Source: Miltoncostaea sp036826475 (GTDB lineage Bacteria; Actinomycetota; Thermoleophilia; Miltoncostaeales; Miltoncostaeaceae). From it: 64,000 nucleotides of DNA. The notes under the pieces are model-generated. The model searched no databases. It worked only from the letters and a program-made list of their open reading frames with translations, and was not told the origin of the DNA. The first letter of the stretch is position 1. Each line of letters starts with the position of its first letter. The translations under genes and the position numbers were made by a program. Below are positions 55,587 through 63,670 of the stretch, one piece after another. Location: NCBI GenBank assembly GCA_036826475.1, contig DAISWG010000004.1:1-64000 (forward strand). The letters are read 5' to 3'.

Positions 55587-56462
55587 TCAGTCGTGCGGCG
55601 CCTCCAGAAGTGCCCGGTTGCCCGACGGGTCCACGACCTCCAGGCCATCGTCGCGGCGGTCGGCCGCGATCCCCGCCGCATCCAGCCGGTCCGCGACGGC
55701 GCGCAGGTCGCCGGCCGTCGGCACGACCACCCGGTAGCGCACCAGGCCGCGCGCGCCCGGCGGGGGCGGGGGCGCCCCGCGGGTGCCCCACGTGTTGAGC
55801 CCCAGGTGATGGTGGTAGCCGCCGGCCGCGACGAAGAGCGCCCCGGGATAGCCGCGGACGGTCACGTCGAAGCCCAGGCCGCCGGCATAGTGGCGCTCGG
55901 CCGCGGGGACGTCCGCCACCTGGAGGTGCACGTGGCCCATGACGGTGCCGTCGGGCATCCCCTCGTCCGGCGTCCCCTCCGACGCCGATGCGATCACGCC
56001 CTCCACGTCCAGCGGCAGGGTCGCCATCTCCAGGGCGCCCGACGCGTCGCGGCCCCATTCGTCGCGGGGCCGGTCCCGGTAGATCTCGATGCCATTCCCC
56101 TCGGGGTCGTCGAGGTAGAGCGCCTCGCTCACGAGGTGGTCGGCGGCGCCCGTGAACTGCCAGCCCGCGTCGATCACGCGGCGCAGCGCCACGCCCAGGT
56201 CGGCCCGGGACGGCACCAGGATCGCCTGGTGGAACAGGCCGGTGGAGCGCCCCGGCCGCGCGGGGGCCGACGGATCCCCCTCCAGCTCGACCAGCACGGT
56301 GCCGTCGCCGGTCCCCAGCCGGACCTCCGAGCCCGTGGACCCGAGGCGCCGCAGCCCGATGGCGCGGTCGTAGAACGCCGCCATGCGGTCCAGATCGCCC
56401 ACCCGCAGCCGCACGGGGCCCAGGGTGGTGGCGTCGGGGAGGTGTGGGTTCGCGTCGCTCAT
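55587..56462 (-). CDS. VOC-superfamily ring-cleavage dioxygenase/glyoxalase-like protein (two VOC modules)
   Basis: 291 residues from the ATG at 56462. Two vicinal-oxygen-chelate modules (about 12-130 and 165-285): GPVRLRVGDLDRMAAFYD, TGLFHQAILVPSRADL, LYLDDPEGNGIEIYRDRP; then MGHVHLQVADVPAAERHYA, GYHHHLGLNTWGTRG. Metal ligands HQ, E (NGIEIY), H (GHVHLQ) and H (YHHHLG) are present. The order is that of CatE/catechol-2,3-dioxygenase-like proteins of Firmicutes and actinobacteria (WD motif for the substrate). A palindromic operator overlaps the region just upstream. Role is likely in quinone or aromatic detoxification. Confidence 0.85.
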   Translation of the reverse strand: MSDANPHLPDATTLGPVRLRVGDLDRMAAFYDRAIGLRRLGSTGSEVRLGTGDGTVLVELEGDPSAPARPGRSTGLFHQAILVPSRADLGVALRRVIDAGWQFTGAADHLVSEALYLDDPEGNGIEIYRDRPRDEWGRDASGALEMATLPLDVEGVIASASEGTPDEGMPDGTVMGHVHLQVADVPAAERHYAGGLGFDVTVRGYPGALFVAAGGYHHHLGLNTWGTRGAPPPPPGARGLVRYRVVVPTAGDLRAVADRLDAAGIAADRRDDGLEVVDPSGNRALLEAPHD

Positions 56463-56463
56463 G

Positions 56464-56481
56464 TGTTTGCGTGCTCAAACA
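56464..56481. promoter_or_regulatory. palindromic operator candidate at the VOC gene start
   Basis: TGTTTG, six bases, CAAACA: a perfect 18-base inverted repeat ending 2 bases from the ATG at 56462. A repressor bound here would block initiation. The sequence type suits a MarR-like winged-helix regulator, but no such gene is adjacent. Confidence 0.5.
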
Positions 56482-56550
56482 TAGCACAGCCTGGTCGGGT
56501 CGAGGGCAGGACTGGACGATCGGGGGGTCTGTTCCCGGCCGGCACGGCGA

Positions 56551-56556
56551 TAGGGT
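56551..56556 (+). promoter_or_regulatory. putative -10 box (TAGGGT), leaderless start of the small protein
   Basis: TAGGGT ends 7 bases before the GTG at 56564, with no ribosome site between. Confidence 0.55.
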
Positions 56557-56563
56557 TCCGCCC

Positions 56564-56779
56564 GTGCCAGAGGACCGTTTCATGCGGATCACCGAGATCG
56601 CGGACCCGCCGGTGGACGACTGGGAGCGCCAGGGTGCCCTCCGCGAGCTGACCCGGGTCGCCCGGGATCTGGAGCGCGAGGACTCCGAGGCCGTCATCTC
56701 CCGGCTCGGCCGCCTCACCCAGAGCCAGCGTGACGCCGTCGCCGAGGCGATGGAGCGGATCCTGGAGCTCGGCGAGTAA
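56564..56779 (+). CDS. 71-residue helical protein of unknown function
   Basis: From the GTG at 56564 (an ATG at 56582 would give 65 residues). Acidic/basic helical protein (ELTRVARDLEREDSEAVISRL, read in two parts, then GRLTQSQRDAVAEAMERILELGE). The composition and length are like small dimeric regulators, but no motif is recognised. It is preceded by a clear TAGGGT box and is separated by 164 bases from the 2-oxoglutarate dehydrogenase gene. Confidence 0.65.
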   Translation: MPEDRFMRITEIADPPVDDWERQGALRELTRVARDLEREDSEAVISRLGRLTQSQRDAVAEAMERILELGE

Positions 56780-56926
56780 CACCGGACGGTGGGCCCCGGG
56801 TCCGGCCCCGAGCGGCGCCGGCCCCGTCCCTGCATGCCCGGGCGCGGGGACGTCGTGACGATTCCCACTCGGCGCGACGGGCGTCGCGGCCGCTCCTGCG
56901 ACCCGACGCTCGCAGGCGGATCGCGA

Positions 56927-56932
56927 TAGATT
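56927..56932 (+). promoter_or_regulatory. putative -10 box (TAGATT) of the 2-oxoglutarate dehydrogenase operon
   Basis: TAGATT ends 11 bases before the GTG at 56944; the leader would be only a few bases long. Confidence 0.5.
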
Positions 56933-56943
56933 AGGTCGTCGGC

Positions 56944-59900
56944 GTGGCAACCACCTCCTCTCAGACAGTCAAGGTCCTCCTCCCCGAGCTCGGTGAATCG
57001 GTCACCGAGGGTGTCGTGGTCGAATGGAGGGTCAAGGAGGGCGACGCGGTTGCCGCGGGCGACACCCTCCTGGACGTCACCACCGACAAGGTGGACGTCG
57101 AGGTGCCGGCGCCCGCGTCGGGCACGGTCGCCAGGATCGTCGCGGCCCCGGGCGAGACCGTCGAGGTGGGCGCGCTGCTCGCCGAGCTGAGCACCGGGAA
57201 CGGCGCCACACCTGCGCCGGACGGCGGCAACGGGGGCGCCCCCGCCGCCGCCGCGGAGCCCGCCGCCCCCACCGCCGTGGCCGAGCCGGAGGCCGCGCCC
57301 GCCCCCGCGCCCGCAGCCGCGGCGCCCGCCGCGTCGGACGAGCCGGGCCGGCTGGTCCCGATCGTGCTGCCCGACATGGAGTCGGTGACCGAGGGCACCG
57401 TCGTCGAGTGGCGGGTCGCCGTGGGCGACGCCGTCGAGGCGGAGCAGGTCCTGCTGGAGGTGTCGACAGACAAGGTCGACCTCGAGGTGCCGGCGCCCGC
57501 CGCGGGCCGCATGGCGTCCATCGACGTCGAGGCCGGGGCCACGTTCACCGTGGGCCAGCCGCTCGGCCACGTGGAGGCCGGCGCCCCCGGCGCGCCGTCC
57601 GCCGCCGCGCCGCCCGAGCAGGCCCGTCCCGAGCCCGCCGCCCCGGCCGGCAACGGCCAGGCGCCCTCCGGCGCCGACCTCCAATGGCCGGAGATCTCCC
57701 CCGTCGCGCGCCGCCTCGCCCTGGAGCACGGGATCGACCCCGGGACGCTGACGGGCTCGGGCGCGGGCGGGATGATCCGTAAGGAGGACGTCGTCGCCGC
57801 CGCGTCCGGCGCCGGCGCGCCCGCCGCGCCCGCCGCCGCAGCCCCGGCCCCTCCGGCCCCCGCCGCGGGCGAGGAGGCCGTCCCGCTGCGCGGCCCCGCC
57901 GCCGCGCTGGCGGGCTACATGGACGCGAGCCTCTCGATCCCGACCGCCACGACGTTCCGCACACTCACCGTGGGCGTGCTCGACGCGCAGCGACGGACGA
58001 TCAACGCCGACCTGAAGGCCGCCGGCCGCAGCGAGAAGCTCTCGTTCACCCACCTCATCGCGTGGGCGATCGTGAAGGCCGTCCAGGCGTACCCCGTCAT
58101 GGGGACCGCCTTCGCGCGCGTCGACGGGACGCCCACCAAGCTCGTCCGCGGCGCGGTGAACCTGGGCCTCGCGGTCGACGTGGAGCGCAAGGACGGCAGC
58201 CGCTCGCTGCTGGTGCCCGTGGTCCGTGACGCCGCCGGCGCCGGGTTCGACGGCTTCCGCGCGGCCTACGACGACCTGGTGGGCCGCACCCGCTCGGGCC
58301 AGGTGAAGCCCGACGAGCTGCGTGGCGCGTCCGTGACGCTCACCAACCCGGGGGGCCTCGGCACCGTCGCGTCCGTGCCGCGGCTGATGGAGGGGCAGGG
58401 CACGATCGTGGCCACCGGCTCCATCGCCTACCCGCCGGGCCTCGGCAACGCGCATCCCGACACCCTCGCCGCGCTCGGCGTCGAGAAGGTCATGACCATG
58501 ACCTCGACGTACGACCACCGCGTCATCCAGGGTGCGGAGAGCGGCGGGTTCCTCGGCGAGATCGACCGCCTGCTGGCGGGGGACGCCGGGTTCTACGAGG
58601 ACGTCCGCGAGAGCCTGGGCCTGTCGCGCGCCGCCGACATCCCGGCCGCGCCGGCGCCCGGCCCGATCCCGCTCACCGCCGCCGCGCCGGCGGCCGCGCC
58701 GGGCGGCGTCCCCGCCGTCGGCGACGCCGAGCTGCTGGCGGGGGTCGCGGCGGCGATGTCGCTCGTGAAGGCCCACCGCAGCCACGGCCACCTGGCCGCC
58801 CAGCTCGACCCGCTCGGGGCACCGCCCCCCGGCGACCCCGCCCTGACGCCGGACCAGGTCAACCTGTCGCCCGAGATCATGGCCCGGATCCCGAGCTCGA
58901 TCCTACGCATCAAGGTGCCGGGCGAGACGTTCGCGGCGGCATTGCCGGAGCTCCGGAAGGCCTACTGCGGCACGATCGCCTACGAGATCGAGCACCTCTC
59001 CGACCACCAGAAGCGCCTCTGGCTGCGCGGGGTCATCGAGTCGGGCCGGTTCCGGGAGCCCGTCGCGGGCGAGCGGCGCGTCGCGACGCTGGAGCGGCTG
59101 GTGGAGGTCGACGCCTTCGAGCGCTTCCTGCGGCGCACCTACCTCGGGCAGAAGACGTTCTCGATCGAGGGCGTGGACGCGCTCGTGCCGTTCACCGACC
59201 ACGTCATCGAGCTGTCGGCGGCCGAGGGCACCGGCGAGGTCGTGATGGGCATGGCCCACCGCGGCCGCCTCGCCTTCATCACCCATGTGGTCGGCCGCCC
59301 GCCCGAGTCGATCCTGGCCGAGTTCGAGGGCCACATGGCGTTCGAGTCGGGCGAGGAGGATGCGCGCGAGACGGCGGGCGACGTGAAGTACCACCTCGGC
59401 GCCGAGGGCACCTACATCACCCGCAGCGGCCGCCCGGTGACGGTGAAGCTGGCCGCCAACCCGAGCCACCTGGAGCAGGTGAACGCCGTCGCCGAGGGGC
59501 ACACCCGCGCGCTGCAGACGTCGCGCACGTCGCGCGAGGCGCGCCACGACCCCACGCGCGCGGTCCCGGTGCTCATCCACGGCGACGCGGCCTTCACCGG
59601 CCAGGGCGTGGTGGCCGAGACGCTGAACCTGCAGGCGCTGCGCGGCTACACCACGGGCGGCACCGTCCACATCATCGCCAACAACCAGATCGGGTTCACC
59701 ACCGACCCGTACGACTCGCGCTCGACGTACCACGTGAGCGACCTGGCGCGCGGATTCGACATCCCCGTCATCCACGTGAACGCCGACGACATCGACGCGT
59801 GCATCTCGGCCGCCCAGATCGCGGTCGCCTACCGCCAGCGCTACCAGCGCGACGTGCTGATCAACCTGATCGGCTACCGGCGCCTGGGGCACAACGAGCT

Positions 59901-61347
59901 GGACGAGCCGGCCTACACGCAGCCGGTGATGAGCCGCACCATCAAGGCGCACCCGCCCGTCAGCAAGATCTACGCGCAGAAGCTCATCGACGAGGGCCTG
60001 CTCACCCGCGAGCAGGTGGACGAGATGATCGGCGCCGCCGAGCGGCGCATCCGCGAGGCCCACGAGGCCGTCACCACCCGCGGCGAGCTGGGCACCGACC
60101 CGCTGGCCGAGGGCGCCCGCCCGGCGGCGACGCGCTCCGGCCTGAGCACCGCCGTCTCGGCCGAGGTGCTCCGCTCCCTCAACGAGCAGCTGCTGACGGT
60201 GCCCGACGGCTTCACCATCCACCCCAAGCTGGTGCCCCAGCTGGAGCGCCGGCGCGAGGCGCTCGGCGAGGACGGCGGCATCACCTGGGGCCACGCCGAG
60301 GCGCTGGCGTTCGCGTCGCTGCTCACCGAGGGCGTGCCGATCCGCCTGACCGGCCAGGACTCGGCACGCGGCACCTTCAGCCAGCGCCACCTGGAGCTCC
60401 ACGACGTGGGCGAGGGCGAGACGTGGACGCCGCACACCGGCCGCGTCTACACGCCGATGGCCAACCTGCTGCGCGCATCGGGGTCGTTCGAGCTGCACAA
60501 CAGCCCGCTGTCGGAGGCCGCCGCCGTGGGCTTCGAGTACGGCTACAGCACCCAGGCGCCCGAGGCGCTCGTGCTCTGGGAGGCGCAGTACGGGGACTTC
60601 GCGAACGGCGCCCAGATCATGATCGACCAGTTCATCGTGTCGGGGCGCGCGAAGTGGGGGGAGACGTCGCGGCTCACGATGCTGCTGCCGCACGGCTACG
60701 AGGGCAACGGCCCTGAGCACTCCTCCGCCCGCATCGAGCGCTTCCTCCAGGCGGCCGCCGAGGACAACATCCGCGTGGCCAACTGCTCCACGGCAGCCAA
60801 CTACTTCCACCTGCTGCGCAAGCAGGCCCTCACCGACCGCCAGCGGCCGCTCATCATCTTCACGCCTAAGAGCCTGCTGCGCGCCAAGGGCGCGTCGTCC
60901 ACGCTGAAGGACCTCTCGGAGGGCCGCTTCCAGGCCGTGATCGACGACCCGCGCACCGGCGACCGCGAGGCGATCACCCGCCTGATCCTCTGCAGCGGCA
61001 AGGTGTTCCACGACCTCGACTCGCACGCCGGCCGCGAGGGCGGCACCCACCTCGCCATCGCCCGCGTCGAGATGTTGTACCCCTTCCCGGACGAGGAGGT
61101 CGCCGAGCTGATGGCCTCCTTCCCGAACCTGCGCACCGTCACGTGGGTCCAGGAGGAGCCGCGGAACATGGGGGCGTGGGAGTTCGTCCGGCTCCAGCTC
61201 GAGCGGGCTTTGCCCGACGGCGTAGGATTGGAGTACGTCGGCCGTGCGCGCCGCGCGAGCCCCAGCGAGGGGTATCCGCAGGCCCATCAGGCCGAGCAGG
61301 AGCGGCTCCTGGCAGCCGCGTTGGACCCGGATCAGGAGACGGAATGA
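56944..61347 (+). CDS. kgd: multifunctional 2-oxoglutarate dehydrogenase with two lipoyl domains (E2-E1 fusion, Kgd-type)
   Basis: 1467 residues from the GTG at 56944. Order: lipoyl domain 1 (Lys of TTDKVDVEVP near 48), Ala/Pro linker, lipoyl domain 2 (Lys of STDKVDLEVP near 175), E1/E3-binding domain (SPVARRLALEHGIDPGTLTG, read in parts, about 252-282), E2 catalytic domain (about 316-549, YDHRVIQGAE with the active His near 522), linker, and a thiamine-diphosphate E1 (about 596-1459; MGMAHRGRLAF, HGDAAFTGQGVVAET, ANNQIGFTT). It oxidises 2-oxoglutarate to succinyl-CoA. Mycobacterial Kgd has the E2-E1 fusion but lacks lipoyl domains; here two are present on the same chain. E3 follows, overlapping by 4 bases. 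Confidence 0.93.
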   Translation: MATTSSQTVKVLLPELGESVTEGVVVEWRVKEGDAVAAGDTLLDVTTDKVDVEVPAPASGTVARIVAAPGETVEVGALLAELSTGNGATPAPDGGNGGAPAAAAEPAAPTAVAEPEAAPAPAPAAAAPAASDEPGRLVPIVLPDMESVTEGTVVEWRVAVGDAVEAEQVLLEVSTDKVDLEVPAPAAGRMASIDVEAGATFTVGQPLGHVEAGAPGAPSAAAPPEQARPEPAAPAGNGQAPSGADLQWPEISPVARRLALEHGIDPGTLTGSGAGGMIRKEDVVAAASGAGAPAAPAAAAPAPPAPAAGEEAVPLRGPAAALAGYMDASLSIPTATTFRTLTVGVLDAQRRTINADLKAAGRSEKLSFTHLIAWAIVKAVQAYPVMGTAFARVDGTPTKLVRGAVNLGLAVDVERKDGSRSLLVPVVRDAAGAGFDGFRAAYDDLVGRTRSGQVKPDELRGASVTLTNPGGLGTVASVPRLMEGQGTIVATGSIAYPPGLGNAHPDTLAALGVEKVMTMTSTYDHRVIQGAESGGFLGEIDRLLAGDAGFYEDVRESLGLSRAADIPAAPAPGPIPLTAAAPAAAPGGVPAVGDAELLAGVAAAMSLVKAHRSHGHLAAQLDPLGAPPPGDPALTPDQVNLSPEIMARIPSSILRIKVPGETFAAALPELRKAYCGTIAYEIEHLSDHQKRLWLRGVIESGRFREPVAGERRVATLERLVEVDAFERFLRRTYLGQKTFSIEGVDALVPFTDHVIELSAAEGTGEVVMGMAHRGRLAFITHVVGRPPESILAEFEGHMAFESGEEDARETAGDVKYHLGAEGTYITRSGRPVTVKLAANPSHLEQVNAVAEGHTRALQTSRTSREARHDPTRAVPVLIHGDAAFTGQGVVAETLNLQALRGYTTGGTVHIIANNQIGFTTDPYDSRSTYHVSDLARGFDIPVIHVNADDIDACISAAQIAVAYRQRYQRDVLINLIGYRRLGHNELDEPAYTQPVMSRTIKAHPPVSKIYAQKLIDEGLLTREQVDEMIGAAERRIREAHEAVTTRGELGTDPLAEGARPAATRSGLSTAVSAEVLRSLNEQLLTVPDGFTIHPKLVPQLERRREALGEDGGITWGHAEALAFASLLTEGVPIRLTGQDSARGTFSQRHLELHDVGEGETWTPHTGRVYTPMANLLRASGSFELHNSPLSEAAAVGFEYGYSTQAPEALVLWEAQYGDFANGAQIMIDQFIVSGRAKWGETSRLTMLLPHGYEGNGPEHSSARIERFLQAAAEDNIRVANCSTAANYFHLLRKQALTDRQRPLIIFTPKSLLRAKGASSTLKDLSEGRFQAVIDDPRTGDREAITRLILCSGKVFHDLDSHAGREGGTHLAIARVEMLYPFPDEEVAELMASFPNLRTVTWVQEEPRNMGAWEFVRLQLERALPDGVGLEYVGRARRASPSEGYPQAHQAEQERLLAAALDPDQETE

Positions 61348-62717
61348 GCGATGGCCCACGGGTCGTCGTGCTGGGCGGTGGCCCGGCCGGCGACGTCGCC
61401 GCCCTGCGCGCGGCACAGCTCGGCGCGCAGGTGACCATGATCGAGCGCGCGGAGCTGGGCGGGACCTGCCTGAACTGGGGATGCATCCCGACGAAGGCCC
61501 TGCTCGCCACCGCCGACCTGCTGCGCCGGGTGCGCCGCGCCGACGAGTACGGGCTCGTGGTCCCCGAGGTCTCCTTCGACTTCCCGAAGATGATGAGCCG
61601 CAAGGAGGACGTGGTCCTCCAGATGCGCAAGGGCGTCGAGGGCGCGGCCAAGCGCAAGGGGGTGACCGTCGTGAAGGGCGAGGGCCGGGTGGACGGCGAC
61701 GCGGTCGTGGTGGGCGACGAGCGCATCCCCTACGACCACCTGGTGGTCTGCGTCGGCACCGAGCCGGACGGGCTCCCCGGCTACGACATGGACCACCCGG
61801 CGGTGCTGACCTCCAACGAGATCCTGCGCCTCGAGTCGGTGCCCGAGTCGATGATCGTGGTCGGCGGCGGGGTCATCGGCTGCGAGTTCGCCAGCCTGTT
61901 CGCCGCCCTCGACACGCAGATCACGATCGTCGAGATCCTGCCCCGGCTGCTCGCCGGCATCGACGAGCGCACCGCGAAGCAGTTCCAGAAGCTGATGGAG
62001 AAGGAGGGCGTCGTCGTCCACCTGGGCCGCCAGGCCCAGGTCACCGGCTACCGCGACGACGGCGTGACCGTGACCCTCGACGACGGCACCGAGATCTCCG
62101 CCGAGAAGCTGCTGGTGTCGGTGGGCCGCAAGTCGCAGGCCGCGGGGATCGGACTCGAGGAGATCGGGGTCGAGATCACCGAGCGGGGCCACGTGGTGGT
62201 GGACGAGTACCTGCGCACCGCCAACCCGAAGGTGTGGGCGGTGGGCGACTGCATCGGCGGCCTGCAGCTGGCGCACCTCGCGTCCGCCGAGGGCGGCCGC
62301 GCGGTCGAGAACGCCCTGACGGACCAGATGATCCCGATGGACCGCACCGTGGTGCCGAGCTGCATCTACACCCACCCGGAGATCGCCACCGTCGGCCTCA
62401 ACGCCGACGCCGCGAAGGAGGCGGGTTACACCGTCAAGCTCGGCCAGGCCCGGTTCCTCGGCTCGGGCAAGGCGCTCGGCGAGGGCGAGCCCGACGGGTA
62501 CGCGCAGCTCGTGATGGATGCCGACACCCAGCTGCTGCTGGGCGCGACGATCATGGGCGTCCACGCGGTCGAGATGATCCACGAGATCGGCGTCGCCATC
62601 TCGGACGGCCTCACGGTGCCGGAGCTGGGCGAGATCATCCACGCCCACCCGACCGTCTCGGAGATGGTGATGGACGCCGCCCAGCAGGCGGTCGGCGTCG
62701 CCCCCTACCTCTCCTAG
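61344..62717 (+). CDS. lpdA: dihydrolipoyl dehydrogenase (E3)
   Basis: 457 residues from the ATG at 61344, overlapping the kgd stop (ATGA). FAD loop (VVVLGGGPAGDVAALRA), the redox disulfide GGTCLNWGCIPTKALLA, NAD loop (IVVGGGVIGCEFASLF), KVWAVGDCIGG, and the C-terminal HAHPTVSEMVMDA with active His-Glu pair. It reoxidises dihydrolipoamide on the lipoyl arms of the upstream enzyme and passes electrons to NAD. The next gene, for a lipoate-ligase-like protein, lies 79 bases on, so arm, enzyme and possible arm-loading are encoded together. Confidence 0.95.
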   Translation: MSDGPRVVVLGGGPAGDVAALRAAQLGAQVTMIERAELGGTCLNWGCIPTKALLATADLLRRVRRADEYGLVVPEVSFDFPKMMSRKEDVVLQMRKGVEGAAKRKGVTVVKGEGRVDGDAVVVGDERIPYDHLVVCVGTEPDGLPGYDMDHPAVLTSNEILRLESVPESMIVVGGGVIGCEFASLFAALDTQITIVEILPRLLAGIDERTAKQFQKLMEKEGVVVHLGRQAQVTGYRDDGVTVTLDDGTEISAEKLLVSVGRKSQAAGIGLEEIGVEITERGHVVVDEYLRTANPKVWAVGDCIGGLQLAHLASAEGGRAVENALTDQMIPMDRTVVPSCIYTHPEIATVGLNADAAKEAGYTVKLGQARFLGSGKALGEGEPDGYAQLVMDADTQLLLGATIMGVHAVEMIHEIGVAISDGLTVPELGEIIHAHPTVSEMVMDAAQQAVGVAPYLS

Positions 62718-62796
62718 GGAACGCTGGGAGCGGCTCGGGCCGGCGGCGCTTCCGCCGGCCGAGGCCGTCGCCCGGCCCATCGGGCTGCTCGACGGG

Positions 62797-63465
62797 ATGG
62801 GCGCCGACGGGCCGCCGGTGCTGTCGTGGTCGACGGTCACGTCGCCCGGGCTGGTGCTCGGCCGTCACGCCGTCGGCCCCGAGCTGGACCGCGACGCCGT
62901 GGCGGCGGATGGCGTGACGGTGCTGACGCGCTCCTCGGGGGGCGGCCCGGTGCTGTGGGATCGCGACCTGGTGGCGCTGGACGTGGTGCTGCCGCGCGGC
63001 CACCGCCTGGCCCTCGACGACGTGGTGGCCGCCTACCGCTGGCTCGGCGAGGCCCTGGCCGACGCGCTGCGGGCCCTGGGCGTCCCCGGCGTCGAGGTGA
63101 TCGACGTGGCCCGCGCGCGCGCCGCCACGGCGGCGCCGGGGCCCGCCGCCGACGCGTGCTTCGGCGGCCTCTCCCCCTGGGAGGTGCTCGCCGGCGGGCG
63201 CAAGGTGGTGGGCCTCTCCCAGACCCGGCGCCGGCCGGGGGCGCTGCTGCAGGCGGGCGTGCCGCTCCGGCTGGACGCCGCGGGCCTCGCCCGGCTGCTG
63301 GGCCGGGACGAGGCGTGGGCGGCCGGGCTGGCGGCGACGGCCGCCGGCGTCCGGGAGCTCGCGCCGGGCGTGTCGGCCGGCGACGTCGTCGCGGCCGTGG
63401 AGGCCGCGATCGCCGCCCGCGAGGGCGTGGAGCTCGGCGGCGCCCGCACGGAGGGGCCGGGATGA
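62797..63465 (+). CDS. lipoate-protein ligase-like protein (BPL/LplA/LipB family)
   Basis: 222 residues from the ATG at 62797. Family features: VLSWSTVTSPGLVLGRHAVG, TRSSGGGPVLWDRDLVALDVVLP (SGGG loop) and GGRKVVGLSQTRRRPGALLQAG with the Lys of lipoate transfer. These proteins attach lipoyl groups to the Lys of lipoyl domains. In-frame codons upstream (reading RWERLG...PIGLLDG) look like part of the family's N terminus but no ATG, GTG or TTG precedes them before a stop at 62668, so the start is uncertain. Directly after kgd and lpdA. Confidence 0.8.
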   Translation: MGADGPPVLSWSTVTSPGLVLGRHAVGPELDRDAVAADGVTVLTRSSGGGPVLWDRDLVALDVVLPRGHRLALDDVVAAYRWLGEALADALRALGVPGVEVIDVARARAATAAPGPAADACFGGLSPWEVLAGGRKVVGLSQTRRRPGALLQAGVPLRLDAAGLARLLGRDEAWAAGLAATAAGVRELAPGVSAGDVVAAVEAAIAAREGVELGGARTEGPG

Positions 63466-63657
63466 CCTCCACGCGCCCCGTCGGGCGCGGAGACCGGCTC
63501 GCGTGCGCGCACCCGGCGGCGGAGGGCTCGCGCCGGCGACCGCGAAGGCTCCCGCGCAGGGAGGGGCCGCCACGCCACCGCCCGCGGGGCGCCGCCGGGC
63601 GCCGCGATTCCCGGCCGCCGGCCACCCGGCCCGGCGCGCGCCGGGCGCGGGGCGTCG

Positions 63658-63663
63658 TAGGAT
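63658..63663 (+). promoter_or_regulatory. putative -10 box (TAGGAT), leaderless start of the CapA-like gene
   Basis: TAGGAT ends 7 bases before the GTG at 63671, with no ribosome site between. Confidence 0.55.
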
Positions 63664-63670
63664 CGCCGCC

